Below, one piece after another: positions 34,367-45,830 of a stretch of DNA of 64,000 nucleotides. The stretch is from Heliocidaris tuberculata (taxonomy: Eukaryota; Echinodermata; Echinoidea; Camarodonta; Echinometridae): contig CM046849.1 of assembly GCA_025618425.1 (NCBI GenBank), positions 27,716,867 to 27,780,866 on the forward strand. Direction: 5' to 3'. Position numbers and translations under genes: made by a program. The notes beneath the pieces were generated by a model. The model was not told the DNA's origin, did not search any database, and worked only from the letters and a program-made list of their open reading frames with translations. The stretch's first letter is position 1. Each line of letters opens with the position of its first letter.

Positions 34367-34527
34367 ATTATCTTCCACCTACATTCCCATTCTCTCGGAC
34401 CGCCCGATTGCCGATACCCCATCTACGGGCGAGTCAGTGCCAGTCTGAAGAAGTCTACAGAAACTAGTAGGCGAAAGCTAACAAAGTAACAACCAAATTG
34501 ATTGTGAAATGATGAAAATTCACTTTG
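34367..34527 (+). repeat. Penelope-like element, right pseudo-LTR
   Basis: Matches the left pseudo-LTR over most of its length, slightly longer because the left copy lacks a segment near CATTCCCATTCTCTCGGA. Confidence 0.85.
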
Positions 34528-34627
34528 AAAGCATCATATTATGTTAGAAGATGTGAATTCTGTTATCAGGTTCATCAAATTTGGTTAGTGGAATATGGCA
34601 GGCTTCATCTATATCTTTAGTCCTCTC

Positions 34628-34897
34628 CACTAGCGTAGCTCAGGGGGGGGGGCAGGGGGGCAGAGTGCCCCCTGACAACTTTTCCTCAATTTTTTTTGAG
34701 GTTTTTTTTTTTTTTGTTTTGTTTTTTTGTTTTTTTGTTTTTTTTGCTTGTCAGAGAATTATGGAGGAAAATATCTGATAACCCCCCCCCCCCCCACACT
34801 GAGCGAGTTTTGGAGCGCTGGCGAGAGAAGAAAAAAATACGGGTCTCCCTTCAAGCAGAATTTGCCCCCCTTGTAAAAAAACCTAGCTACGCCACTG
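34628..34897. mobile_element. hAT-type MITE in spacer unit II
   Basis: Termini CACTAGCGTAGCTCAGGGG and CTAGCTACGCCACTG. Flanks GTCCTCTC and GTCCTTTA are an imperfect 8-bp duplication. Unit I shows the empty site GTCCTCTGATAAAG near 8196. Interior T-rich with poly-G and poly-C runs. Confidence 0.75.
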
Positions 34898-35056
34898 GTC
34901 CTTTAATAAAGCCTGCTGTAGCTATAGAGATAAACGTCTCAAAAGGTGGATAAATTTGATAGTTTTTTACAAAATATTTCATTCAGTAATGATTATATCT
35001 TATTATTTATACTATTTTAATATTCATCTATCAAAGTAGGAGGGTAATGAAAGTAT

Positions 35057-36923
35057 AGTATTTAAAACACGCATGGACAATAGAGCACTGATGATAAATT
35101 CTGAGTAGATTCTACCTCTGTTTGAATTCTAAAATGGCAGTAAATTCCTCATGGGTTGCTTATTTCAAGATTGGAAACAGTTTAGGCCTGAATATCGTAA
35201 TTTTTTTAAATTTAATGGTAAATTAAAGTCATCATACCGTATATTAGAGTAGATTCTACATCCACTTTATTACTCTGAAAAATAATTCCGGAATCTGCTC
35301 AGCGAGAGCAGAGTCTATTTTAAAAGTATGTGTGTTTTAAAACCAGACGGATTTTTCTGTCTAGATGTAGATCTGTAGACTATAGATCAAGCTTAATTCG
35401 TTAATAATAGTTCTGATGAAAGTTGGCCACAATATTCACTCTTTGTTTCAAGGGCAAACATGTGCTAGGGGCGTTAATCCGTTGAAGAATTAATAGAATA
35501 TGCTGGAATTACGGGCGTAGATACCGGGGGGGGGGGGGGGGGGGTGGCGGTGGTCGATGGGGATATGTGAATGTATTAATTAATTTCATTGTATAAAAAA
35601 TGAAATCACTGGAGGCATATTCGTAGACTTTGTAGCGGGGGGGGGGGGGATGGGGGATATGTGAATGCATCAATTAATTTTATTTCTATTGTAGAAAATA
35701 TGGAGTCACTGGAGTCATGGGCGTAAAAAGCGGAGGGGGATGGGGGATATGTGAATGCATTAATTAACAGTTTATTTTCATTGTAGAAAAAATTAAATCA
35801 CCTCTAAAGAATTGGAACCTTTCTATACGCCACTGGCTGGAGTATATAGAGGGAGGGGATGGGGCATGATAGGGCCTGCACTCACCATCCATAATTGTCC
35901 ACAGATAGGCCTATTAAGTGGTGGATTCACAATTTTATCTGGAGTTTCAAATATTGCAGGGGTATGTGAATAAATTGGATTATGACTTTTGAAAATCATG
36001 CTTCATTAAAAAAAAATGTAATGGATGGCAAGGTAGAATTTCATATGTTTAGGCATCAGGCAACTTCGCTCACGTTTCCCCTTGGGTGATATGGTTGGAA
36101 CGGGGTGGGAAAGGACAGGTAAAAATTTGCTGCAATAAACACACAAACATTAAACAATCTTCATGGAAGCTAAAAGGTATTAGCTCATGTAATATAAGAT
36201 TAATTTCACAGTTTTATTTGGCCCGTGATTTTCACGTGGAAACAAGTTTTGAAATAAATATATTGTCATTTCTTACATAAAAACAGTATATGCAATCTCT
36301 CTCTCATCAGCAAAAGTGTATTATACATAATGACTACTATATATAAGACATAAAAATGATGAATTATTTTAGCCCAAAGAACAAATAAAAAAAAAACCAA
36401 ACAGACTTTTAACTTTCAAAAAAAGTATGTGACATATTCTATAGTAAGAATAACATGTATATCTTAAACTTATTTTTCTCGTAATAGTACATGTATTATT
36501 CTCTTTAACTAATAAAACAATACTAAAATAATCTAAAATAGATGCCAGAGAAACTAAAATTTAACTTAGATGAAAAACAAATATTACAAAATCTTTCTTA
36601 TAGAAACCATTACCCATAAAACCATAATTATTAAGCATTCGTCTTATTAATTAAAAAATGAATGATATTCACGTATTAACCTATCATTTGATTGAATATT
36701 TCACCAATATACAACCCTAAAGTTGCGCTAAAACATAGTTTGAATATGATTATTTGGTAACAAAAAAATTGTAATATGTTTATCGCATTCAATATAAGTT
36801 TAATAAACCACAATTTAAAACAGTGTAATTTCTCACTACATGTATTTTTTTGGTCCCCAAATCCAGTGTATTTTCCACGGGTGCTGCTAGTAGTATTTAA
36901 AACACGCATGGAGAAATGGAGCA
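35057..36923. other. 1.8-kb insertion of unknown type between 31-bp direct repeats
   Basis: A 31-32 bp sequence beginning AGTATTTAAAACACGCATGG occurs at 35057-35087 and 36892-36923. Units I and III have it once (about 8346 in unit I). The DNA between is AT-rich, with a three-copy ~95-bp minisatellite at 35515-35830 and no coding frame I recognise. It could be a transposon with a long target-site duplication or a duplication product. Confidence 0.6.
35515..35830. repeat. Three-copy ~95-bp minisatellite
   Basis: GGATATGTGAATG recurs at about 35560, 35655 and 35745, each preceded by a G-rich run and followed by ATTAATTAA and TTCATTGTA. Confidence 0.8.
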
Positions 36924-39420
36924 TCAGAGGTAGGTGGTAAAATCAAAAGCAGGATACAGCGTCTCCCCCCCCCCCCCCCATATGAAAGAAGGGAAGAGAA
37001 AAAAAGAAAAGAGGAGGAAAGGGGATGTAAAACAAAGATAATAGTACCACTTTCTACCTATTCATTTCATAAGCCCAGGAGGACCCGTGTGCCCCCTATG
37101 ATGTCAGTGCCCCCTCTAAGCCACTGATCATTAAGTTCGCTCGTAATTATAAAGAAAGGGTCAAAATAGCACTACAGATTCTTAACTTTTAAGATAAAAA
37201 TAAAAATGGATCGTGGAATTGAATTTAAGTCTTACACTTTTCTTCATTTTATAAACACACTTTAAATATGAAAATAAATCGAAGTTCGTACATTGCTCCT
37301 TTTATACAGGAAGCGAAATTAGCTTAACTTCATACTTTTGAATTTCTAATCATTCGAGGTGTAATGATTTTTGCGCCTCTGTGTCTTTGGGGCTGTTGTT
37401 GTTGTTATTGTTATGTGTGTGTGTGTGTGTGTTTGATCCATTGTATTCCGTTGTATTGTGCTCCATTTTATTCGCAAAGCATAGGGCAATATTAATTTAA
37501 TGGAATTCAAAATGGAAAAGTTTTTCTGAATTCCCTGTCTTGTTTTCTGTTCTGTCTGAAAAAGTGATGATCATATTTTAGTGATCAGTAATTTTTTGAG
37601 AGGGACAAGTGTTCACTGCATAAAATAAATCATGTGATAAAAAGAGGGACACAACCGCTCAAAACAGGTGATATGCATGTGATCGCTACATGATCAATAT
37701 GGAAGCCAATTAAACACATTACATTGTAAATCGGTTGTAATTCACACTAGAATATTACAGTCTAATTTTTTCCCTCCCCGCCCATCCTCTGGCCTAGTTT
37801 CTTTATAAGGCGGATTATTTGGACGAGTGTGTGGTACATTATATATATGTTTATTTAGGGAAAACATTGTATATTTTTATATTTAAGGATAAAGTGGAGT
37901 TCTGGTCATGCGATTACATCTGGAAGAAACATGAAAAAAAAAAGTCTCGATGGCAAAAGGTTGATTATACATGTATATGTTACATAAGGATTTGCTGTAT
38001 GCTGTACGGTTTTGGAATCACCGAAATTAAAATAAATTGACACAACCCTGCGGGGAGTGACATGCACTGCACGAAGAAATGTGTATATGAGACTATACAC
38101 GCATATAGCTGAAAGTTCAGCCTTTACTGTTTCAGCTGTTTTTAGCCATATTTTGAATATGAGTGCATTTGAAGTGGAATCCTTTCCGAGGGACGTTTCT
38201 TTTATGATAATCTTCCAAACTGATATATAAAGCAAGTGAGAAATCTCACGAAATATTATTTTTCCCTTTTTTTTCCAACACTCGAGCTCATCCTTATGTA
38301 TATGGGAGTTACCAGAAGGGCAAGAAATATCATGTTGGTGTGATAGATATGGGGAAGTACAGTGTAACGATTGTATGATATATTTCAGTTTTACATTTTA
38401 TATAGCCGGTGGTGAGGAATAGATTTATTATAAGACCGGTTTGATGAGGCATACTATATGGCTTGGAGGTTGGGTGAGATTGAAATATGCATGCATGTGC
38501 AGGATTTATTTTACATGCTTAGAATGCGATATAACACGTGTTAAGATGGGCCTGCGGCAGTGGCGGATCCAGGATTACTTGAGGAAGGGGGCTCAATCTC
38601 TACAAAATTTTCTGACAAGCGAAAAAAAAAAAAAAAATATGGTCCTCCGCATTTTTGGGCCCCTTTTTCACTCAAAGAATCTCTGACAAGCAAAAAAAAT
38701 AAAAAAATAAATTAATAAAAATAAATTAAAAAAAAAAAGTTCCTGAGCATTTTTTGGGCCCCTTTTTGGTCCCAGGGGAGGGGCCCCGGGCCCCCCCCCC
38801 CCGCCCCACTGGATCCGCCACTGGCGTGCGGAATGGTTGGAAGGCTGGGTAGGAGTAGTGGAGCAGGCCGCATAGATACAGAAATACATGTATCATAAGA
38901 GAAGTTATTGAGGAGACCTACCGTATGGATGGGAGGTTAGGATAGAGATTGAGGATTACACGTGCTGGATTCATTTTAATGGCTAAGCAGAGGATTCACA
39001 CTGTGTGGAATAATAATGGGCCTGCGTATGGCTGAGAGGCTGGGTAGGAATATTGGTACCGTGCAGGCAGCACATGTTGCTTTATATATCATAAGATAAG
39101 TTAATAGTAGTGCCATACTTGAGTTGGGTGAGATTGAGGTGTGCTTATGAGCAGGATTAATTTTTCCTGAATAAAAAAAGGGCACGGCACATGCTAGAAT
39201 TGGCCTGCGAAATAGCTGGGAGGCTGGACAGGAGTATTAGAGCAGGCACTGCACGGATTCGGAAATATCGTGAGAGCAGCTGTTGATGAGGCATGCAGTA
39301 TGGATGGGAGGTTGGGCGAGACTGAGAAGTGGATGTGCAGGATTCATATTACTGGCTAGTTAAAGGACACAGCCAATGTAAGCATTGGCCTGCGGAATGT
39401 CGTGGAGACTCGGCAATAAA
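36924..39420. repeat. Spacer unit II, second part
   Basis: Aligns with unit I 10816-11515 plus 20363-21850 and with unit III 40795-42930. It includes the empty LTR target GCATG at 37675-37679 and the ~190-bp satellite (38440-39400). Similarity stops at about 39420. Confidence 0.88.
38558..38823. mobile_element. hAT-type MITE, 15-bp perfect TIR
   Basis: CAGTGGCGGATCCAG at the left and its exact inverse at the right. Flanks GCCTGCGG and GCGTGCGG form an 8-bp duplication with one mismatch. Unit I has the empty site (GGGCCTGCAGAATGG near 21254). Non-coding interior. Confidence 0.9.
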
Positions 39421-39661
39421 GAATAGTACTTACGAATCTAAAATGTATACTGTTAAAATAAAAAAAAATGGCTCTACGCGTTATTACATTTGGTTCAATC
39501 ATGACTCACTCAAAACCATTATTTAAAGAGTTAAAGATTTTGAATGTATGCCAACTGCACAAACTTTTTATTTGTAGTTTTATGTGTGAACTTGTAAATG
39601 GAGTGTTACCTCATTCAATAATTCAATATTGCTCTTTTATTGAGCATAATTATCGGACAAG

Positions 39662-39985
39662 CACCAGCGTAGCTGGGGGGGGGGGGGCGCAGCTTTTTCC
39701 TAAAATTTGTTTGCCCCCCTCCTTGTCGAACTGATAACTTTTTTACTTTTTTTGTTGGCTTGTCAGAGAATTATGGAGGAGAACTGAACCCTTAAAATCT
39801 GAGCACCCCCTCCCTCCCCTGAGTGACTTTTGGATGGCTGGGAAATTTTCTTTTAAAATGCCCCCCCCCCCCCCCACTGAGCGATTTTGGAGGAGAAATA
39901 AATTCGAATCTCCCTCCAAGCACTTCCCCAAAGTTGACAGCCATGCATTTGTGTACCCTTCTACAAAATCCTGGCTACGCCACTG
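39662..39985. mobile_element. hAT-type MITE inside the LINE fragment
   Basis: Ends CACCAGCGTAGCTGGGG and CCTGGCTACGCCACTG. Flanks CGGACAAG (39654-39661) and CGGACGAG (39986-39993) match at 7 of 8. Interior resembles the copy at 34628-34897. Confidence 0.8.
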
Positions 39986-40203
39986 CGGACGAGGCAAAAA
40001 GAAAAAAGAACTTGTAATACCCAAGGTCAGAACGACCAAAGGAAAATTTTCAGTTTCATATGTAGGTAGTTCGGTGTGGAATGATCTACCACTTGCTGTG
40101 TGGACAAAGCCATCTATACCTTGCTTTAGAAAGCCGCTGGTTGAATACCTTTTAAATGAATGAATGATAAAAACTTCTAAATATTAAGTATCTGATTAAA
40201 CAG

Positions 40204-40620
40204 TTTACTGAACTTTCATCCACTTATATTTGTATCATAGTTTGTTTATAATCCTCTTCAAATTTACAATTACATTTTTTGTTGTTTATTCTATTACCAA
40301 ACAATGTTTACTGAACTTTCATCCATTTATATTAGTATTATAGTTTTGTTTATAATCCTCTTCAAATTTACAATTACATTTTTTGTTGTTTATTCTATTA
40401 CCAAACAATGTTTACTGAACTTTCATCCATTTATATTAGTATTATAGTTTTGTTTATAATCCTCTTCAAATTTACCATTACATTTTTTGTTGTTTATTCT
40501 ATTACCAAACAATGTTTACTGAACTTTCATCCATTTATATTAGTATTATAGTTTTGTTTATAACCCTCTTCATATTTACCATTACATTTTTTTTTTGTTT
40601 ATTCCATTACCAAGCAATGT
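40204..40620. repeat. 104-bp tandem repeat, four copies
   Basis: TTTACTGAACTTTCATCCA starts units at 40204, 40307, 40411 and 40515. Later copies are very similar, suggesting recent expansion in the LINE 3' region. Confidence 0.92.
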
Positions 40621-41462
40621 TTTCCAATGTTTAAAGGTACCAGACTCGATTAGCATTCATGCTATTTTCTGGTTCCTTTTATCCTTAACTCCGTTGTATC
40701 TAAACTTTTAAACATTTTATTTTCATTGTTATTGAATAAATAACTTTTGTTAAATTGTTATTGGTTAAATAAATTTCAAGTTCAAGTTCATGTTCAAAAC
40801 ATGCATGGGCAAAAGAGCTTCAAAGGTAAGTGGTAAAATCAAAAGAAGGAGAAAGCGTCTCTCTCTCTCTCTCTCTCCCCCCCCCCCACCCCCATATGAA
40901 AGAAAGTGAAGAAAAAAAAAGATAAAAGAGAGGAAAAGGGATTTCAAACAAGGATGAAAGTACCCCTTTCTACCTATTCATTTCATAAACCCAGGAAGAC
41001 CCGTGTGCCCCCCCCTCATTCCCTCATTATGTCAGTGCCCCATCTACGTCACTGATCATTTAGTTCGCTAATATAAAGACAGGGTCAAAATAGCACTACA
41101 GATTCTGAACTTTTAAAATAAAAATAAAAATGGATTGTGGAATTAAAGTCTTAAATTTTTCTTCATTTCATAAACACGCTTTAAACATGAAAAGAAATAA
41201 AATTTCGTACATTGCTCCTTTTACACACGAAGCGAAATTAGCCTTACTGCATACTTCTGAATTTCTCATCATTTGAGGGGAGTTTTATCGAGCATTCATC
41301 AGTTATGAAATTCTTTATTTCAAAATGGGCTATACGAGCAACGCAAAGTGCGCGTGTTATGATTTTTGTGCCTCTGGGCTTTTTTTTTTTGTTGTTGTTT
41401 TTATTATTGCGTGTGTGTGTGTGTGTGTGTGTGCGTGCGTGTGTTTGTGTGTGTGATCCATT

Positions 41463-41690
41463 GTGTGTGTGGCACCTCCACCCTATGGTGGAGGTGCCGT
41501 GGTCCATTGGTTTAAGGCGTTTGACTGGAGATGCGAGGATCGGGCGTTCGATCCCCGGCACGGCACTTATGCCCTTGAGTAAGGCATTTTATCTACATTG
41601 CTCTTTTATCGTATATCAAATAAATAAAGTGCTATAGGCATATTGATACCAGCGTGTGCATGTGTGATATTAAAAAAAAAAAAAAAAAAA
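41463..41690 (+). mobile_element. tRNA-derived SINE with poly-A tail
   Basis: A 73-nt tRNA-like head at 41494-41566 has a perfect 7-bp acceptor stem (GTGCCGT/ACGGCAC), an A-box TGGTCCATTGGTTTAAGG region and a B-box GTTCGATCCC. The body has CCCTTGAGTAAGGCA, a word shared with other animal SINEs, and a poly-A of about 18. ATCCATTGT and ATCCGTTGT flank it, and the insertion is missing from units I and II. Confidence 0.85.
41471..41498. other. Perfect 12-bp hairpin at the SINE head
   Basis: GGCACCTCCACC, loop CTAT, GGTGGAGGTGCC. It overlaps the first bases of the tRNA-like acceptor stem. Confidence 0.9.
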
Positions 41691-42930
41691 TCCGTTGTAT
41701 TGTGTTCCATTGTATTCGCAAAGCACAGGGCAATATTAATTTAAAGGAAATCAAACAGGAAAACTTTTATTTCCCTCTCTTGCTGTTTGTTCTGTGTTTG
41801 TTCTATCTGAAAAGGTGATGATCATTTACGTGTTCACTGCAAAAAATAAATCATGTGATAAAAAAGGGACACAACCGCTCAAAACAGGTGATATGCAATG
41901 TGATCGCTACATGATCAATATAGGAGCCAACTATACACATTACATTGTAAGTCGGTTGTAATTCACACTAGAATATACGCAGTGTATCAACACACACTGA
42001 TACAGAGTCATTAAGTCTAAAATCCGTTCGAGGCGACAACATTTCCCTCCCCGCCCATCCTCTGGCCTAGCTTGTTTATAAGGCGGTGTATTTGGACAAG
42101 TGTGTGGTTCGTAATATATATGTTTATTTAGGGAAAGCATTGTATATTTTTATATTTAAGGTAAAGTCGAGTTCTCGTCGTGGGATTACATCGGGAAGAA
42201 AAAAAGAAAAAGAAAATATCTCGAAGCTATGGGGAAAGGTTGATTATAAATGTGACATGCACTGCCCACAGGAATATTTATGTGGGACTATACACGCATA
42301 TGGTTGAAAGTTCAGCCTTTATCATTTCAGCTGTTTCTGGTCATATTTTGAATATGAGTGCATTTGAAGTGCAATCCTTTCCGCAGTTTCCGGGGGACAT
42401 TTCTTCTATGATAATCTACCAAACTGATATATAAAGTAGTGGAGCAGGCAGCATAGATACAGAAACACATGTATCATAAGAGATGTTATTGAGGAGACCT
42501 ACAGTATGGATGGGAGGCTAGAATAGAGATTGAGGTTTACACGTGCGGGATTTGTTTTACTGGCTAAGCAGAGGATTCACCACTGTGTGGAATAATAATG
42601 GGCCTGCGTATGGCTGAGAGGCTGGGTAGGAATATTGGTACCGTGCAGGCAGCACATATTGCTTTATATATCATAAGAGAAGTTAATAGTAGTGCCATAC
42701 TTGGGTTGGGTGAGATTGAGGTGTGCTTATGAGTAGGATTAATTTTCCTGACTAAGAAAAGGGCACGGCACATGCTAGAATTGGCCTGCGAAATAGCTGG
42801 GAGGCTGGACAGGAGTATTAGAGCAGGCAGCACGGATTCGGAAATATCGGGAGAGGAGTTGTTGATGAGACATGCAATATGGATGGGAGGTTGGGTGAGA
42901 TTGACAAGTGTATGTGCAGGATTTATTTAC

Positions 42931-44424
42931 CAGGGGCGTCGATCCGTTTTTCGGATCGGAGGGGGGGGGGGGAAGACAGCCTATCGTAACGATGATCATT
43001 TCGCACTCAATTCAATCATTATCAGGGGCGACGGTGCGTCTTTCAAAGTGGGGTGGGGGGGCACCAACAAAAAGGGGCACCTACAAAGGGTGGAAACAAG
43101 GCGGAAAATAGCACTTCGAGACATTAGTATACCGGTACATTCTGATCAATACACAACCGAGGATCCTTCTTGACACGCTACTTTTTCTATCTTAACATGG
43201 TTCTAGATAAAAAAAACTACTTTGCAGTTGAGTGTAATAGCCTGATTATTCATTTGCGAGCGAGCGGAGCGAGCGAGCAAAAAATTGAAGATTTATTTCT
43301 AACGCTGAAGGCAACGGGTGTTGAATTATATACAGCGTTTTTCCTAATATGATAAGAAGATAATAGTAAATGCGAGCGAGCGTAGCGAGTGAGCTTTAGA
43401 AAAAATTTAGAAAAAAATTGTTCTCGTTCCTTTTATAATTTAGGAGCACTGTTCATTCTTGAATAATTTAGGGTATTGGGCCCCTCCTACCCCCTGCTCT
43501 ACTGCCTCACTATTGTGCTGATATCAGTAGGGGAATGTATCATTATGAAGCCTCTCTGATTATTTGGAGCTATATGTATAAGGCTCCTTTGTGGACTTTA
43601 TACATACCCATATATATACTTTATATATACCAATATCTACCGATGTCGCATTCATCAGAAAACAAAAGGGGCACTAATTTCTGAGGTTAAAAGGGGCACT
43701 CATCAGAAGGTGAAAAGGACACTTATTAGAAAGAAAAAGGGGCACTATACGAAGAAAAAGGGACTTATCAGCTATGAAAAGGGGCACTTTTGGGGTACTT
43801 GAAAAGGTGAGAGGGCACTGTGCCCCCTGCCCCCCTTCCCAGGAGCGTTGCCTCTGATCATCATAGCATTGATAAAGATATGATGGTAATTTGAACTTAA
43901 GTAAAGTATGTGTATCGATATCATGAACAAAGATCACACGGAAAACGACAAAATGATGGGAAAATATATTTTACATAACAGCAAATTGAGTAGAGAAGAT
44001 ATAACACAAATAATAGAAAAAAATAAACACTAATAAAATATGAAAAAAATAAAGAAAAAACTAAATAAATATGAAAATTTAAACTTTGAATTGAATTATG
44101 TATGTTCAGAACATTTTTTAATGGCGTCATGATTTTTTGGAACGCCTCTTAAAAACAGCTTCTCCACGGTTACATGACGCAGTAAAGATTAGAGAATTTG
44201 CGCGCGGAGAGCGCGGCGAAATTGAAGTCTGACCGTGTAAAACCTTTTGTATTTCATTGTTTGGAAGGTTTCATTTCCCAAATTTTGCATCAGTTTTTCC
44301 ATATTTAATTTTACACCTCCGGATTTATTGGGGGGGGGGGGCAAATGATATGTTTGCCCCCCAATATTTTCTTGGGGGGATCGCCCCCCTGCCCCCTGCC
44401 CCCCCCCCCGGATCGACGCCCCTG
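42931..44424. mobile_element. 1.5-kb non-autonomous hAT-type element, TSD TTATTTAC
   Basis: TIRs CAGGGGCGTCGATCCG and the exact inverse. Perfect 8-bp TSD TTATTTAC at 42923-42930 and 44425-44432. Unit I gives the empty site near 21780. The interior includes GAGCGAGCGGAGCGAGCGAG motifs, the GGGGCACTCATCAGAAG minisatellite, and G/C tracts near both ends. No transposase frame. Confidence 0.93.
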
Positions 44425-44980
44425 TTATTTACTGGCTAGTTAAAGGACACAGCCATTGTAAGCATTGGCCTGCGGAATGTCGGGGATTCTCGGCAGGAAT
44501 GTTGGAGCATGCAGCACAGATTCAGGACGCAGTAATTTGTAGGACGATCAGCCTGCGTTCCGTTTGTAGAGCAGGTGATAGTTATTTTGCAGTTGCGAAG
44601 TGCTTATGCCCAGGAGTGTTTTCGCAGGTGAAGCGGGGCTCGAGCCTTGCTTGTGCTTAGAGGAGTCATTCTAGTTTGCGTCTTCATCACGACAAATTTC
44701 CAATTAGTTTATACGCTTTATTCGATGAAAATTGTGATATGGTTTTTTTTCTCATCGAGTTTTATCTTTGGTTTTTAACCCTGGGCCTACTTGTCGCAGA
44801 ATATAACATTTTGATATGGTCATAGAATTTGTGTATGGATATGTTGAATGTTAATCTCAAGATCGGTTCGGAACAAACGGACAGTTCCAAGTTATTATTT
44901 GATTGTATAATAGCGTGTTTTATTGTTTTGTCGTGTATGCATATAGAGTTCAGGTATAAGGACGAGAAAGGTTGCAGTAT

Positions 44981-45575
44981 ATAAATCTGATCAACAATAT
45001 TCGTGTTTAAAAGATGCATTTATTGCTAACTCTACTATCCATACGTACAATACACGTCAGAGAAATCTTATCCACCACCCGTTTGCAAGAACACAAACTG
45101 CTCTAAATTCTTTTGTAATTGTTTGCATTAAAGAATGGAATAAGTTACCGCTCAACATCAGATCTATTCCCACACTGCCTAAATTCAAGCATATATGTCG
45201 AAAATATCTATTTGAGAGGCTACAAAATACCGTAATTTGATTTTTGGGTAGCCATGTATGTATGTTGGGGTGTGTGTGGGTGTGTGTGTGAGGGTGTGTG
45301 TGAGGGTGTGTAAGGTGAGTGCCTGTGTGTGCGTGTGTGTGTGTGTGTACGTCTATGTGTTTACGTCTATTCCACATTTACTCTTTAGTTATCATTGTAA
45401 ATATGCTTTTTATCATTGTTAGTTTTGTTTTTGTTTTTGTTCATTTACTAAGGGGCCCTTTTTCACAAGCTCTGCTTCTTTGGGGTCCCAAACCTTTCAT
45501 GTTATATTTCTTTGTGTCAAATGATTGTAAACATTGTATGATTGATTGGTTTAAATAAACTTGAACTTGAACTTG
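44981..45575 (+). mobile_element. 5'-truncated LINE tail in unit III
   Basis: A frame with HTYNTRQRNLI, KEWNKLPLNIRSIPTLPKFK and YLFERL is the end of a CR1/L2-like polyprotein. A (TG)n tract and a tail ACTTGAACTTGAACTTG follow. Unit I shows the uninterrupted site near 22470. Confidence 0.8.
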
Positions 45576-45830
45576 TAGTTGCTAGAATTATAGACCAGAC
45601 GAGATTGTATTATACTTACAGCCTCTTTAGAAGTTAGATTCTGAGATAAATTGAAACCTGTGGGATCACCATCATGAATCAATAGAAAAGTATACCTCGC
45701 ACAATTGTAATTGAGAAGGGGCCACAACCCCCAAGATTTTGGGGAATACCCGCAGGAACTGCTATCCTGCGGGTGGGTCACATGATCAACATGATCACGT
45801 GATCCCTATAGCTTTTTCAGTTAGCTTAAT

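Larger units (their letters stand above)
31743..34527 (+). mobile_element. Penelope-like element with terminal pseudo-LTRs
   Basis: About 2.8 kb. Direct repeats lie at 31743-31890 and 34367-34527 (shared ATTATCTTCCAC, CCGCCCGA and CAGTGCCAGTCTGAAGAAG). Between them is a broken Penelope-type polyprotein: the N-terminal region (WECTEKKLSRHRNHL near 31966), KGLNFAV-like sequence at about 32440, IIIIPADKGRATV at about 32665, an RT domain, and a GIY-YIG endonuclease. Several stops and frame changes show that it is inactive. Insertion went with loss of about 150 bp of spacer sequence kept in unit I (about 7935-8091). Confidence 0.9.
28128..35087. repeat. Spacer unit II, first part (interrupted by insertions)
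   Basis: The pieces 28128-28560, 31034-31736, 34528-34627 and 34898-35087 align in order with 6900-8370 of unit I. The gaps correspond to a LINE, a Penelope-like element and a MITE. Confidence 0.85.
39425..40790 (+). mobile_element. LINE 3' end (CR1/L2-like), with minisatellite UTR
   Basis: Frames at 39468-39650 and 40020-40163 read as the end of a LINE polyprotein: PLFKELKILNV, VLPHSI, then KGKFSVSYVG, SSVWNDLPLAV and YLLNE, interrupted by a MITE. The 3' UTR contains a 104-bp tandem repeat and ends TTCAAGTTCAAGTTCATGTTC, a CR1/L2-style short-repeat tail. Confidence 0.75.
40795..45830. repeat. Spacer unit III
   Basis: Matches the later parts of units I and II. Carries private insertions: a SINE (41463-41690), a hAT-type element (42931-44424) and a LINE tail (44981-45575). 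It contains no host gene that I can support. Confidence 0.85.

Noticed and set aside
41305..41637. 110-residue ORF with Val/Cys run
   Set aside because: The run is a (TG)n microsatellite followed by the tRNA SINE; frame is accidental.
43921..44130. Hydrophobic ORF resembling a membrane protein
   Set aside because: It lies within the non-autonomous hAT element in AT-rich DNA; such ORFs arise by composition and there is no homology.
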